From assembly GCF_014269285.1 (NCBI RefSeq), contig NZ_JACOAF010000031.1, positions 1 to 64,000 on the forward strand: a stretch of 64,000 bases of DNA. The letters run 5' to 3'. The position numbers were made by a program, and so were the translations under genes. The notes under the pieces are model-generated. The model did no database searches. It saw only the letters and a list, made by a program, of their open reading frames with translations, and had not been told where the DNA came from. This document shows, in pieces, positions 52,051 through 61,538 of this stretch (position 1 is its first letter; the number at the start of each line of letters is the position of its first letter). The stretch is from Rufibacter sediminis. GTDB lineage: Bacteria > Bacteroidota > Bacteroidia > Cytophagales > Hymenobacteraceae.

Positions 52051-52066
52051 GTTATCCAGAGCACGC

Positions 52067-52540
52067 ATGGCCTTAGATCAGAAAACAATAACAGATTTTG
52101 CGCAGGAAGCATTGCCGGAGCCAGACTTGTTCCTGGTGTCTGTACATGTGTCAGACACACCGGTGCGGCCCAAGGTGACCATTCTAGCCGATGGCGATCA
52201 GGGCATTACCATCCAGCAGTGCGCCAAGATCAGCCGTAGGGTGTCCAAGAGAATTGAGGAGGTGTACGGCGAAGAGATAGAGTATTCTATTGAAGTTTCC
52301 TCACCCGGCGTAGACTATCCCCTCACGGAGGCTCGCCAGTACGCCAAGAACGTAGGCCGCAACATCAAGATCAACCTGGCGGCAGGCGGAGAAAAAGTGG
52401 GTGTGCTGCAGGAAGTAGTGGAAGACGGAATTTTATTTGCCGAAGAGGTAAAACAGAAACATAAGGTGTCTTTGCAGGAGCCCGTGAAAGTGCCCTACTT
52501 AGATATTGTGAAAGCGCAGATTGTAATCTCTTTTAAATAA
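52067..52540 (+). CDS. rimP: Ribosome maturation factor RimP
   Basis: Small-subunit maturation protein, first gene of the conserved rimP-nusA-infB operon. ATG at 52067 (MALDQKTITDFAQ) gives 157 residues, the normal size; an in-frame TTG farther upstream at 51968 would lie before the promoter. Family blocks: VTILADGDQGITIQQCAKISR (N-terminal alpha/beta domain) and YSIEVSSPGVDYPL, the RimP signature with SSPG. The stop is seven bases before nusA. Confidence 0.95.
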   Translation: MALDQKTITDFAQEALPEPDLFLVSVHVSDTPVRPKVTILADGDQGITIQQCAKISRRVSKRIEEVYGEEIEYSIEVSSPGVDYPLTEARQYAKNVGRNIKINLAAGGEKVGVLQEVVEDGILFAEEVKQKHKVSLQEPVKVPYLDIVKAQIVISFK

Positions 52541-52547
52541 GAAAGAC

Positions 52548-53810
52548 ATGGATAGTTCAATATTAATCGAGTCGTTTGCGGAGTTCGCTAAATTCAAGAA
52601 CATTGACCGCCCTACCATGATGCGGATCTTGGAGGACGTGTTCCGCACTATGATCCGGAAGAAGTGGACGACAGATGAGAATTTTGACATCATCCTGAAC
52701 GTAGAAAAAGGCGACCTGGAGATTTGGCGTAACCGCGAAATTGTAGACGATAACTCGGAAGACATCTGGGATGACGATAAAATTGCTTTGTCTGATGCCC
52801 GTAAGATTGAGCCAGACTTTGAAGTAGGCGAAGAAGTATCTGAACTGGTGAAACTGGAAGACTTCGGTCGGCGCGCGGTATTGACGGCGCGTCAGACGTT
52901 GATCCAGCGCGTGAAGGATTTGGAGAAAGACCTGCTGTACCAGAAGTACAAAGACCAGGTAGGGGAAATCATCTCCGGCGAGGTCTACCAGGTGTGGAAC
53001 CGCGAAGTGTTGATCCTGGACTCGGAAGACAACGAGCTGTTGATTCCTAAGTCTGAGCAGATCCCCAAAGACCGTTACCGCAAAGGTGACGTAGTGCGGG
53101 CGGTAGTGCAGCGGGTGGAGATCATCAACGGTAACCCAAAAATCATTCTTTCCCGTACTTCTCCTCAATTCCTGGAGCGTTTGTTTGAAGGCGAAGTGCC
53201 CGAGATCTTTGACGGCCTCATCACCATCAAGAAAATTGTGCGGGAGCCCGGCGAGCGCGCCAAGGTAGCGGTAGAATCGTATGATGACCGTATTGACCCG
53301 GTAGGTGCCTGCGTGGGCATGAAAGGTTCCCGTATCCATACCATCGTACGCGAGCTGGAGAACGAGAACATTGACGTGATCAACTACACCGATAACGTGG
53401 AGCTGTACATCCAGCGGGCGCTGAGCCCTGCCAAGATCAGCAGCATCAAGATAAACGAAGAATCGGGGCGCGCCTCCGTGTTCCTGAAGCCAGACCAAGT
53501 GTCGTTGGCCATCGGGAAAGGTGGCCAGAACATCAAACTGGCGAGTAAGCTGGTGGGTCTGGAGATTGACGTGTTCCGCGAAACCGAAGGGTTTGAAGAA
53601 GATATTGACCTGACCGAGTTCTCTGACGAGATTGAAGGTTGGGTGATTGACGAACTGAAGCGCATTGGTCTGGACACAGCCCGCAGCGTGATGGCCGTCA
53701 GCAAGGAAGATCTGGTGCGCAGAACGGAGCTTGAAGAAGAAACCGTGGAAGACCTGCTCAACATCATCCGCCAAGAGTTTGATTCAGAAGAAAGCAACAA
53801 TAACAACTAG
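52548..53810 (+). CDS. nusA: Transcription termination/antitermination factor NusA
   Basis: RNA polymerase-binding elongation factor. Domains in order: N-terminal polymerase-binding domain (1 to about 130), S1 (VGEIISGEVYQVWNREVLIL), KH1 (VESYDDRIDPVGACVGMKGSRI) and KH2 (VSLAIGKGGQNIKLASKL). A short C-terminal segment with a helix-hairpin-helix (DLVRRTELEEETVEDLLNII) replaces the longer acidic repeats of E. coli NusA. 420 residues. It is second in the operon; a 170-bp gap with a family A repeat separates it from infB. Confidence 0.97.
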   Translation: MDSSILIESFAEFAKFKNIDRPTMMRILEDVFRTMIRKKWTTDENFDIILNVEKGDLEIWRNREIVDDNSEDIWDDDKIALSDARKIEPDFEVGEEVSELVKLEDFGRRAVLTARQTLIQRVKDLEKDLLYQKYKDQVGEIISGEVYQVWNREVLILDSEDNELLIPKSEQIPKDRYRKGDVVRAVVQRVEIINGNPKIILSRTSPQFLERLFEGEVPEIFDGLITIKKIVREPGERAKVAVESYDDRIDPVGACVGMKGSRIHTIVRELENENIDVINYTDNVELYIQRALSPAKISSIKINEESGRASVFLKPDQVSLAIGKGGQNIKLASKLVGLEIDVFRETEGFEEDIDLTEFSDEIEGWVIDELKRIGLDTARSVMAVSKEDLVRRTELEEETVEDLLNIIRQEFDSEESNNNN

Positions 53811-53858
53811 TGGTGCGCTTTATGTGCCGGGTTATTTGACCTTACTGGAGGGTGGGTG

Positions 53859-53898
53859 CCATTTTTGGCCTATTTTCCGGGAAACAGGGCAAAAACGC
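53859..53898. repeat. Family A repeat inside the nusA-infB gap
   Basis: CCATTTTTGGCCTATTTTCC with GGAAACAGGGCAAAAACGCG. Notable because it lies within an operon that should be transcribed through, so this copy is unlikely to be a full terminator. Confidence 0.6.
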
Positions 53899-53980
53899 GA
53901 AGTCGTCAAGGCCACCCATCCTTATGAATGAGTAAGAAACAAGTAACTACTAAAAGTAAATCATAACAGCATATTTGAAC

Positions 53981-56900
53981 ATGTCAGAAGAAAGAACGAT
54001 GAGGCTTAAACAGGTCGCAACCACCCTAAACATCAGCCTGACCACGGTAGTGGACTTCCTGGGCAAGAAAGGGGTTGAGATCGAGAATAAACCTACTTCA
54101 AAAATTACCCCGGAGCAGTTCAATATGCTGTCGAAAGAGTTTGCTTCCTCTATGCAGGCCAAGGCCGAGGCGGCAGATCTGAACCTTCCTGGGAAAAAGC
54201 CCCAACCCGAGGAGCGTCCTGAGCCTAAGAAGCAGGCTGAACCTGAACAGGAGATGTTTATCAAATCCAACCAGGTGAGAACGCAGCCAGCCGAGCAGCC
54301 GAAACCAGCCGCTCCTGCTCCACAGGCACCAGCTCCAGCCCCGGCTCCTGAGCCCGCAGTAGCGGCCAGTGCCTCTTTGCCCGGCATCAAGATCCTGGGC
54401 AAAATTGACCTGGATGCCAAAGGAAGACCGGTACCAAAACCAGCACCCGCACCGGCTGCTGCGCCAACCCCTGCACCGGCTCCGGCCGCTCAGGCACCCG
54501 CGCCCGCTCCGGTAGAAGCCAAAGCGCCAGAGGCCCCGGCGGTGGAGAAACCAGCTCCTGCGCCTACTCCTGCTCCCGTAGCAGAGACTCCTAAGCCAGC
54601 CGCTCCGGCTCCGGTGGAAACACCAAAGCCAGCTGCGCCAGCGCCTGCTCCGGTAGAAGCTAAGGCCCCAGAAGCTCCGGTAGCTGAGAAGCCTGCCGCC
54701 GCTCCGGCCCCGGCACCTACTCCAGCACCCGCTCCGGCTCCGGTGGCAGAGACTCCTAAACCAGCAGCTCCGGCTCCCGTGGAAGCACCAAAGCCAGCTG
54801 CTCCCGCTGCTCCAGTTGCGGCCACTCCGGCGGCACCCCAGCAACCTGCTGAACCAACTGCGCCAGAAGCACCGCAAACCATCATCAAAGCCCAGGCAGA
54901 TCAGCTGAAAGGCTTGACGGTACTAGGTAAGATTGAATTGCCGGTAAGCGGTGGCCGCGGCAAAGGCGGAAAACCAGTGGCGTCTTCAGACGAGCGTCGC
55001 CGTGGAAACCAGCCCGGTGCCCCAGGTCAGCAAGGCCAAGGCGGAGGCGACAAAAAGAAACGCAAACGCATTGAAGTACCTAAAACCGGTGCTCAGGGTG
55101 CAGCCGGCGGAAATGCAACCGCAGCTCCGCAAGGACACCGCGCCGGCGACAGAGCCACCAGTACTCGTCCGTTAGGAACCGGCCAGGCGGCTAACCGCCA
55201 GGGCGGAGCTGGTGGACCAGGCCAGGGACAGCGTCCGGGTGGTGGCGGAGGTTACCAGGGAAATCGTCCAGCGGGCGGCCCAGGCCAACGTCCGGGCGGA
55301 CCAGGACAACGTACCGGAGCGCCAAATGCCCCACGTGCCGAGTTAACGGATAAAGAAATCCAGGATCAGATCAAGGCTACTTTGGCCCGTCTGAGCGGAG
55401 GAAAAGGCGGTAACCAAGGAAACCGTGCCAAGTACCGCCGTGAGAAACGTTCTGCCGTGGCAGATGCCGCCGATGAGCGCAGAATGCAGGAGCAGCTGGA
55501 GTCTAAGATTCTACGCGTAACCGAGTTCGTGTCAGCGAATGACCTGGCGGCCCTGATGGATGTGAGCGTGAACGACGTGATCAAGACCTGTATGAACCTG
55601 GGCATGTTCGTGTCCATCAACCAGCGTCTGGATGCGGAAGCCATCACCATCATCGCCGATGAATTCGGATACGAAATCCAGTTCGCGACGACGGAGGACG
55701 AAGAAAACCGCGGCGTTGAGGAGGTAGATGCTGAAGAGGATCTGTTACCACGCGCCCCAATTGTGACCATCATGGGTCACGTTGACCACGGTAAAACCTC
55801 GTTGCTGGATTATATCAGAAGAACCAAAGTAACCGCCGGTGAGGCCGGGGGAATCACCCAGCACATTGGCGCCTACCAGGTAACCACCGAAGCCGGGAAA
55901 GACATCACCTTCTTGGATACACCGGGTCACGAGGCCTTTACCGCCATGCGTGCCCGTGGTGCCAAAGTGACTGACGTGGTTATCATTGTGGTAGCCGCTG
56001 ACGACAGCGTGATGCCGCAGACGAAGGAAGCCCTGAACCACGCGCAAGCGGCCGGTTCGCCTATCGTGATTGCGATCAACAAAGTGGATAAGCCAACCGC
56101 TAACCCAGATAAGATCCGCGAGGAATTGGCCCAGTTGAACGTACTGGTGGAAGAATGGGGTGGTAAATACCAATCTCAGGAGATCTCGGCCAAAACCGGA
56201 CAAGGAATTGACGAGCTGTTGGAGAAAGTATTGCTGGAAGCCGAATTACTGGAACTGAAAGCGAACCCAGATCGCCGTGCCGTAGGTACCGTGATTGAAG
56301 CCGCCCTGGACAAAGGCCGTGGTTACGTGGCTACCGTACTGGTACAGACTGGTACGCTGGAGATTGGCGATATTCTGGTAGCGGGCTCGCACTACGGTCG
56401 TGTGAAAGCGATGACCGACGTGTTAGGCAAGCGCCATAAGAAAGCCGGACCATCCATGCCGATCCAGGTATTGGGTATTGACGGCGCGCCGCAGGCCGGT
56501 GACAAGTTTGTGGTAATGGAGACGGAGCGTGAAGCCCGCGAAATTGCCGTGAGCCGCCAGCAGTTGCAGCGTGAGCAGAGCATGCGGACCAAGAAACACA
56601 TCACCCTGGATGAGATCGGTCGTCGTTTGGCCATCGGTACGTTCAAGGAGCTGAATGTGATTGTGCGTGGTGACGTGGATGGTTCCGTAGAGGCCCTTTC
56701 TGACTCGTTACTGAAACTGTCTACCGAAGAGGTACAGGTGAATATCCTGTCCAAAGGGGTGGGGCAGATCTCCGAGACAGACGTTATGTTGGCCTCCGCG
56801 TCAGACGCGATCATCATCGGTTTCCAGGTACGTCCTTCGGCCAGTGCGCGTAAGTTGGCGGAGAACGAGCAGATTGACATCCGCCTGTACTCCATCATCT

Positions 56901-57256
56901 ACAACGCCATCAACGAGGTGAAAGACGCCATGGAAGGTATGTTGGCCCCAACTGTACAAGAAGTGGTGGTTGCCAATGTAGAAGTCCGCGAGGTGTTCAA
57001 GATCACCAAAGTGGGCACCATTGCCGGCTGTATGGTGACGGATGGTACCATTACCAGAAACTCCAAGATTCGTCTGGTGCGCGATGGTATTGTGGTCCAC
57101 TCCGGCGAGATCCTGGCCCTGAAACGCTTCAAAGACGATGCCTCCGAAGTACGCCAAGGCTACGAGTGCGGTATCAGCATCAAGAACTTCAATGACCTGA
57201 ACCAAGGCGATATCATTGAAGCGTACGAAGAGCGCGAGATCAAACGGACGCTGTAA
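53981..57256 (+). CDS. infB: Translation initiation factor IF-2
   Basis: GTPase that delivers fMet-tRNA to the 30S subunit. ATG at 53981 ([19 protein letters not shown]) is chosen over a TTG two codons upstream. The N-terminal IF2N domain is followed by a very long Pro/Ala/Lys-rich stretch (about residues 100-320, repeating APAPVE and [10 protein letters not shown] words) and a Gly/Arg/Gln-rich one (about 360-450). The G domain has GHVDHGKTS at 599-607, DTPGHEAF and NKVDKP; domains II-IV follow to EREIKRTL. 1091 residues, longer than the usual 880-1000 because of the linker. CATATTTG four bases before the ATG may be an internal promoter. Confidence 0.97.
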   Translation: MSEERTMRLKQVATTLNISLTTVVDFLGKKGVEIENKPTSKITPEQFNMLSKEFASSMQAKAEAADLNLPGKKPQPEERPEPKKQAEPEQEMFIKSNQVRTQPAEQPKPAAPAPQAPAPAPAPEPAVAASASLPGIKILGKIDLDAKGRPVPKPAPAPAAAPTPAPAPAAQAPAPAPVEAKAPEAPAVEKPAPAPTPAPVAETPKPAAPAPVETPKPAAPAPAPVEAKAPEAPVAEKPAAAPAPAPTPAPAPAPVAETPKPAAPAPVEAPKPAAPAAPVAATPAAPQQPAEPTAPEAPQTIIKAQADQLKGLTVLGKIELPVSGGRGKGGKPVASSDERRRGNQPGAPGQQGQGGGDKKKRKRIEVPKTGAQGAAGGNATAAPQGHRAGDRATSTRPLGTGQAANRQGGAGGPGQGQRPGGGGGYQGNRPAGGPGQRPGGPGQRTGAPNAPRAELTDKEIQDQIKATLARLSGGKGGNQGNRAKYRREKRSAVADAADERRMQEQLESKILRVTEFVSANDLAALMDVSVNDVIKTCMNLGMFVSINQRLDAEAITIIADEFGYEIQFATTEDEENRGVEEVDAEEDLLPRAPIVTIMGHVDHGKTSLLDYIRRTKVTAGEAGGITQHIGAYQVTTEAGKDITFLDTPGHEAFTAMRARGAKVTDVVIIVVAADDSVMPQTKEALNHAQAAGSPIVIAINKVDKPTANPDKIREELAQLNVLVEEWGGKYQSQEISAKTGQGIDELLEKVLLEAELLELKANPDRRAVGTVIEAALDKGRGYVATVLVQTGTLEIGDILVAGSHYGRVKAMTDVLGKRHKKAGPSMPIQVLGIDGAPQAGDKFVVMETEREAREIAVSRQQLQREQSMRTKKHITLDEIGRRLAIGTFKELNVIVRGDVDGSVEALSDSLLKLSTEEVQVNILSKGVGQISETDVMLASASDAIIIGFQVRPSASARKLAENEQIDIRLYSIIYNAINEVKDAMEGMLAPTVQEVVVANVEVREVFKITKVGTIAGCMVTDGTITRNSKIRLVRDGIVVHSGEILALKRFKDDASEVRQGYECGISIKNFNDLNQGDIIEAYEEREIKRTL

Positions 57257-57292
57257 TCCCGAGAAGGAAACAGTGCATCGATCTATAAAGAG

Positions 57293-57319
57293 AGCCCCAC
57301 CCGAAAAGGTGGGGCTTTT
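57293..57319 (+). terminator. Rho-independent terminator of infB
   Basis: AGCCCCACC (57293-57301) pairs exactly with GGTGGGGCT (57308-57316), loop CGAAAA, followed by TTT. Ends the rimP-nusA-infB operon. Confidence 0.92.
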
Positions 57320-57357
57320 GTTTTCAGCCTAGTTTCTGAAAAGCAGACTGAAAACGC
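57320..57357. repeat. Family A intergenic hairpin repeat
   Basis: GTTTTCAGCCTAG with CAGACTGAAAAC; directly abuts the infB terminator. Confidence 0.7.
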
Positions 57358-57463
57358 AGTGCTGGCGAAATGAATGGAGGATGCGTTGTACTGGTAAGGC
57401 CATTGCGGAGACACTCGTAGGACCTCCGGACACTACGAGGTCAATTGGTCAGCGTTGTTCGGC

Positions 57464-57605
57464 TGGCGCGAGACTGAAGTCTCGTGCCAAAGGATGATGC
57501 GAGTCTCCAGACTCGCCGGGAACCACGGGTAGATAGATGCAAGGCCAGCCATGCGTCGGGAGTCTGGAGACTCCCTTCATCTCATGTCACAAGTCTGGAG
57601 ACTTG
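57464..57605. repeat. Family C cluster: four GAGTCT/AGACTC palindromes
   Basis: TGGCGCGAGACT-GA-AGTCTCGTGCCA (57464-57489), CGAGTCT-CC-AGACTCG (57500-57515), GGGAGTCT-GG-AGACTCCC (57558-57575) and CAAGTCT-GG-AGACTTG (57590-57605). Arms differ between copies but always pair, around a two-base centre. The same motifs occur at 32479-32527. The gap 57257-57966 has no convincing gene. Confidence 0.7.
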
Positions 57606-57697
57606 CGCCAGGTACAAGGTTCTTTTTGCCTTCTTTTCTGAAAAGGGCTTCAAAACCCACTATGGTCCTCGGCCCTTCTGTGGCTTCTTCTCCCTTC

Positions 57698-57724
57698 TAT
57701 GGCGCGGATTTACTTCTGTGCCTT
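57698..57724. repeat. Half copy of family D
   Basis: CTATGGCGCGGATTTACTTC matches the left arm of the family D element at 47901-47928. Confidence 0.55.
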
Positions 57725-57776
57725 TCTGTATTTCTTTGCCTTTCTAGTAGACCACGTAAGTTACTTCGCTCCCTCC

Positions 57777-57828
57777 AAGCTGGTTGCCCAGGTTTCTTCT
57801 GTTGAAAAAAACTGGGCAACCAGCTTTT
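57777..57828. terminator. 15-bp inverted repeat with T tract
   Basis: AAGCTGGTTGCCCAG (57777-57791) pairs exactly with CTGGGCAACCAGCTT (57812-57826), followed by TT. It looks like an intrinsic terminator, but no gene ends just upstream; it may belong to an unrecognised small transcript or be a repeat. Confidence 0.5.
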
Positions 57829-57847
57829 CAGGCCACAGGTGAACGGA

Positions 57848-57887
57848 CGTTTTCAGGCTGTTTTACAGAAAAGAGGCTTGAAACAGC
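57848..57887. repeat. Family A intergenic hairpin repeat
   Basis: CGTTTTCAGGCTGTTTTACAG with AAAAGAGGCTTGAAAC; inner TTTT/AAAA and outer arms pair. Confidence 0.65.
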
Positions 57888-57906
57888 TCGCAGGCTTTGT
57901 AAGCAA

Positions 57907-57940
57907 AAGAGCCTCCCTCACCAAGGTGAGAGAGGCTCTT
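57907..57940 (-). terminator. Terminator of the secreted basic protein gene
   Basis: AAGAGCCTC (57907-57915) pairs with GAGGCTCTT (57932-57940), with an inner CTCACC/GGTGAG stem; on the minus strand TTTTGCTT follows. Confidence 0.8.
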
Positions 57941-57966
57941 GTTATTTGATAGATTGATCTAAGTCA

Positions 57967-58395
57967 TTAGAAGATCAGGAACTTGCGGTTGCGCCGGTTC
58001 AGGCTTTGCTGGTACAGTTTGCCGTTCGGGTTGTCCTGGTCAATCAGGCGTTTCGATTTCCGCTGTTTCACTCGGCCGCCCTTCACCTTGTTTTTATAAG
58101 AACCTAGGGTAAAAGCGCCTTTGCCGGTATCGTATTTATTATCGGGCATGGAGTAACGGGGGCCGGAGTACATGCCGCCGCTGGTTTTGGCCGAGGCCAC
58201 TGCCTTTTGCCGGTCCAGGAGCATCTCCCGGTCTATGTTGCCGGTGCCTACCTGGCCTTTTTTGATGCCCTCGGGGCCCCGGCGACTGCCTTCGCGTTTC
58301 GTTTTCCGCGGCTTTTGGGCCGATGCCTCAGACACGTTTGCTCCAAAAAGGACAAGCGCCATGGCAAACACAGCATATCTGAAAAAGTTGGTCAT
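57967..58395 (-). CDS. Small secreted basic protein of unknown function
   Basis: A 142-residue protein with a signal peptide (FFRYAVFAMALVLFGANVSEASAQ) and a very basic, Gly-rich mature part (KPRKTKREGSRRGPEGIKKG and VKGGRVKQRKSKRLID). ATG at 58395 is chosen; the frame is open upstream to 58515 but the added 40 residues would bury the signal peptide. I do not recognise the family. No Cys in the mature part; the charge suggests nucleic-acid or cell-surface polyanion binding, which is speculation. Confidence 0.7.
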   Translation of the reverse strand: MTNFFRYAVFAMALVLFGANVSEASAQKPRKTKREGSRRGPEGIKKGQVGTGNIDREMLLDRQKAVASAKTSGGMYSGPRYSMPDNKYDTGKGAFTLGSYKNKVKGGRVKQRKSKRLIDQDNPNGKLYQQSLNRRNRKFLIF

Positions 58396-58581
58396 ATTGA
58401 TTTGATGCGAAGAGAAGTCTGAATATGCCGTGTAACGCTGAACGTGGGGGAACTGTTCCGGTGAGCTGCTATAAATTTGAGAAAAAAAATATACTTTCCT
58501 AAGTTTTTCGGCCAAAAAAGTTGCTCTGAACAGTATTTTTAAAGGGTAGAGGGGAGGCAGAATATTCTGTGTGGATTTCTT

Positions 58582-58589
58582 TATATTTG
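58582..58589 (+). promoter_or_regulatory. -7 box of the enoyl-CoA hydratase gene
   Basis: TATATTTG matches TAnnTTTG exactly, 42 bp before the ATG at 58632. No clear -33 TTTG. Confidence 0.5.
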
Positions 58590-58631
58590 CGCCTCTTAAT
58601 TTTGGAGAAACTCACGTTTAGAAGTTAGAAC

Positions 58632-59414
58632 ATGGTCAACTACAATAACCTTCTGCTGGAGAACAAAGGCGGCATTTTGTTTATCACGATAAATCGGCCG
58701 AGCAAGATGAACGCCCTCAATATTGAGACGGTCAAGGAGATCAACAACGCCATGCAGGAAGTGTACGATGACCCAGAGGTTCGAGGCGTGATCCTGACTG
58801 GGAGCGGGGAGAAGGCCTTTGTAGCCGGCGCGGACATTGCCGAGATCGCGGAGCTGAATGAAGTGAACGGCCGTCGGTTTGCCGAGCGGGGGCAGGATGT
58901 CTTTTCCATGATTGAGGAAAGCCCCAAACCGGTGATTGCCGCCGTGAACGGCTTTGCGCTGGGCGGCGGGTGTGAGCTGGCCATGGCCTGCCACATCAGA
59001 GTCGCCAGTGAGAACGCCCGTTTCGGGCAGCCCGAGGTGAACCTGGGTATTATCCCCGGGTACGGCGGAACCCAGCGCCTGACTCAGTTGGTGGGCAAGG
59101 GCAAAGCCATGGAACTCATGATGACCGGCGATATGATCTCGGCCGCCGAAGCCAAAGAAATAGGCCTGGTGAACCATGTCACCTCGCCAGAAGCTCTGCA
59201 AGACAAGTGCCTGGAGATCATGCAGAAGATTGTGGCCAAAGCGCCGCTGGCCGTGGGCATGATTGTAGACTGCGTGAACGCCTGGTATGACAAAGAGGAG
59301 AACGGCTACCAGACCGAGGCCAACTCGTTCAGTCGCTGCTGCGGATCTGAGGACTTCAAAGAAGGCACCTCGGCGTTCCTGGAGAAGCGCAAGCCAGCCT
59401 TCAAAGGCGAGTAG
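58632..59414 (+). CDS. Enoyl-CoA hydratase/isomerase (crotonase family)
   Basis: Crotonase-fold enzyme of 260 residues, probably the hydration step of fatty-acid beta-oxidation or a related 3-hydroxyacyl-CoA pathway. Both hydratase glutamates are present: Glu115 in GGGCELAMACH and Glu135 in FGQPEVNLGIIPGYGGTQRL. The oxyanion-hole loop is AFVAGADIAEI. Stand-alone gene with its own promoter and a palindromic repeat after the stop. The exact acyl substrate cannot be read from sequence. Confidence 0.93.
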   Translation: MVNYNNLLLENKGGILFITINRPSKMNALNIETVKEINNAMQEVYDDPEVRGVILTGSGEKAFVAGADIAEIAELNEVNGRRFAERGQDVFSMIEESPKPVIAAVNGFALGGGCELAMACHIRVASENARFGQPEVNLGIIPGYGGTQRLTQLVGKGKAMELMMTGDMISAAEAKEIGLVNHVTSPEALQDKCLEIMQKIVAKAPLAVGMIVDCVNAWYDKEENGYQTEANSFSRCCGSEDFKEGTSAFLEKRKPAFKGE

Positions 59415-59460
59415 CCTCTCGTTCTCGTCACAAATTAGATCGTTATCTTATTCCTTTAAG

Positions 59461-59514
59461 CCTACTCCCGTTTTGGACCTGTTTTTCAGAAAACAGGCCC
59501 AAAACGGGAGTAGG
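59461..59514. repeat. Family A repeat extended to a 25-bp near-perfect palindrome
   Basis: 59461-59485 and 59490-59514 are reverse complements at 24 of 25 positions (core CCCGTTTTGGACCTGTTTT), loop TCAG. It lies between two same-strand genes. Confidence 0.85.
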
Positions 59515-59572
59515 TGTCAATAGGTAGCATGTATCCAACCTCTCTCCATCCTTCTCCGGTAATCCCCCTGAT

Positions 59573-61072
59573 ATGAGTATTGCAAAGAAACTGGTAGGGC
59601 AGACTGCGGCGTACGGCCTCAGCAGCATTGTGGGCCGGGCGTTAAACTACCTGCTGGTGCCGCTGTATACGGGGGTGTTCGCGCCCGCCGAGTACGGGGT
59701 GGTGACCAAGCTCTACGCCATTGTCGCTTTCCTGAACATTGTGTACACCTACGGCATGGAGACGGCGTTCTTCCGGTACGCCAATAAGCCCGGGGTAGAC
59801 CGCCGGGAACTGTACCACAAAGTACAGACGCTGGTGCTCACCACCAGCCTGCTGTTTACCGCGATAATGGTGCTGTTTTCCGCACCCATTGCTACGGCAC
59901 TGGATTATCCGGGACGGGAGAAATACATCATCTGGCTGGCCATCACCATGGCGGTAGATGCCATCTCGGCAATTCCGTTTGCCCGGTTGCGGCTGGAGAA
60001 CAAGGCGGTGCGGTTCGCCGTCATCCGGCTGACCAATATTTTTCTGGTGATTGGGGGGAACTTGTTCTTCCTGCTTTTCTGCCGCCACGTGTACGAAGGA
60101 AAATACCTGACCGAACTGCGGCCGATGGTAGAGGCGATCTATGATCCCGAGTTGGGGGTGGGCTACATTTTTCTGGTGAACATGGTAGCCAACCTGCTCT
60201 TCATTCCCATGCTGTGGCGCGAATTCTCTGATTTCCGTTTTAAGCTCGATTTCACCGAAATGCGCCCAATGCTGGTGTACGCTTTCCCCATCCTGATCAT
60301 GGGGCTGGCCGGAGCCACTAACGAAATGCTGTCGCGGCTGATGCTGGAAGACTGGCTACCGGAGAATTTTTACCCCGGCGTGAGCAATGAAGACGCCCTG
60401 GGGATCTTTGGCGCCAACTACAAACTGGCCATCATGATGAGCCTCATGATCCAAGCGTTTCGGTACTCGGCGGAGCCGTTCTTCTTTTCGCAGTCGCAGG
60501 ACAAGAACTCGCCGGCCACGTTTGCCGTGGTGATGCGGTGGTTTGTGATTGTATGCGCCCTGGCGTATCTGGGCATCAGTGCCAACCTGGACCTGTTTCA
60601 GTACTTTTTGGGGCAGAAAGCGTACCGCACGGGCATGGAGGTGGTGCCGTTGCTGTTGCTCGCCTATCTCTTCAACGGCGTCTACTACAACCTCACAGTC
60701 TGGTTCAAGCTGACGGATAAAACCCAGTACGGCACGTACATCACCATCTTCGGGGCTATTGTCACGGTGGTCGCCAACTTTCTGCTCATTCCGGTGCTGG
60801 GCTACATGGGTAGCGCCATTGCGGCGTTCCTGTGCTACTTTTCCATGAGTGTGGTGTGTTACGCCATCGGGCAGAAGTATTTCCCGGTGCCGTATCCGCT
60901 GAAGGCCATCTTTGGGTATTTACTCCTGGCCTCGGTCCTGATCTGGTTGGCGAACGCGTTTGAGATGGAGAACTTCTGGCTGCGGCAGGTGTACCATTTT
61001 GCGTTGTGCGGCGTTTTTCTGGCCGTGGTTTGGATCGTGGAAAAGCCCATGCAGCGGCAGATAAATAGATAA
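59573..61072 (+). CDS. Polysaccharide/lipid-linked oligosaccharide flippase (MOP/Wzx-like)
   Basis: Membrane protein of 499 residues with about 14 helices, polysaccharide-biosynthesis (Wzx/MurJ-like) type. The N-terminal KLVGQTAAYGLSSIVGRALNYLLVPLYTGVFAPAEYGVVT is the classical family start; AIAAFLCYFSMSVVCYAIGQ lies in the C-terminal repeat. It probably moves undecaprenyl-linked sugars across the inner membrane. It is 20 bp upstream of dut; no glycosyltransferase cluster is adjacent in the window. Confidence 0.9.
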   Translation: MSIAKKLVGQTAAYGLSSIVGRALNYLLVPLYTGVFAPAEYGVVTKLYAIVAFLNIVYTYGMETAFFRYANKPGVDRRELYHKVQTLVLTTSLLFTAIMVLFSAPIATALDYPGREKYIIWLAITMAVDAISAIPFARLRLENKAVRFAVIRLTNIFLVIGGNLFFLLFCRHVYEGKYLTELRPMVEAIYDPELGVGYIFLVNMVANLLFIPMLWREFSDFRFKLDFTEMRPMLVYAFPILIMGLAGATNEMLSRLMLEDWLPENFYPGVSNEDALGIFGANYKLAIMMSLMIQAFRYSAEPFFFSQSQDKNSPATFAVVMRWFVIVCALAYLGISANLDLFQYFLGQKAYRTGMEVVPLLLLAYLFNGVYYNLTVWFKLTDKTQYGTYITIFGAIVTVVANFLLIPVLGYMGSAIAAFLCYFSMSVVCYAIGQKYFPVPYPLKAIFGYLLLASVLIWLANAFEMENFWLRQVYHFALCGVFLAVVWIVEKPMQRQINR

Positions 61073-61091
61073 ATCCGTATATTAGCTGTCT

Positions 61092-61538
61092 ATGAACACC
61101 ACACTTCCAGTTAAAGTAATCAACCTGGGCAAGCACCCGCTGCCCGCTTACGCCACAGAACACTCCGCTGGGTTAGACTTACGGGCTAATCTGGAGGCTT
61201 CTGTGACCCTGAAACCTTTGCAGCGTACGCTCATTCCCACGGGGCTTTGCATTGAACTGCCCGAGGGCCACGAGGCGCAGATCAGGCCCCGCAGCGGACT
61301 GGCATTTAAACACGGCATTTCCATTGTGAACAGCCCCGGCACCATTGACGCCGATTACCGCGGAGAGATCAAGGTCCTGCTGGTAAACCTCTCTGACACC
61401 GATTTTGTGGTGGAGGACGGCGAGCGCATCGCGCAGATGGTGGTGGCCCGCTACGAGCGCGTGGCCTGGCAGACTGTGGAGGAACTCACCGAAACCCAGC
61501 GCGGAGCCGGCGGATACGGCAGCACGGGTAAACTTTAA
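61092..61538 (+). CDS. dut: dUTP diphosphatase (dUTPase)
   Basis: Trimeric dUTPase that hydrolyses dUTP to dUMP, keeping uracil out of DNA. The five family motifs are visible: AGLDLRA (I), RPRSGLA (II), [10 protein letters not shown] (III), GERIAQMVV (IV) and [10 protein letters not shown] (V). 148 residues. Follows the flippase by 20 bp, probably co-transcribed. Confidence 0.97.
   Translation: MNTTLPVKVINLGKHPLPAYATEHSAGLDLRANLEASVTLKPLQRTLIPTGLCIELPEGHEAQIRPRSGLAFKHGISIVNSPGTIDADYRGEIKVLLVNLSDTDFVVEDGERIAQMVVARYERVAWQTVEELTETQRGAGGYGSTGKL

Noticed and set aside
52563-53774. 403-codon frame antisense to nusA
   Set aside because: His/Phe-rich shadow of a conserved gene.
54098-54877. Ser/Arg/Trp-rich frame antisense to the IF-2 linker
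   Set aside because: Low-complexity complement of the Pro/Ala codon repeats.
57484-57805. Two overlapping 84-87-codon frames after infB
   Set aside because: They run through family C and D repeats and lack start context or protein-like composition.
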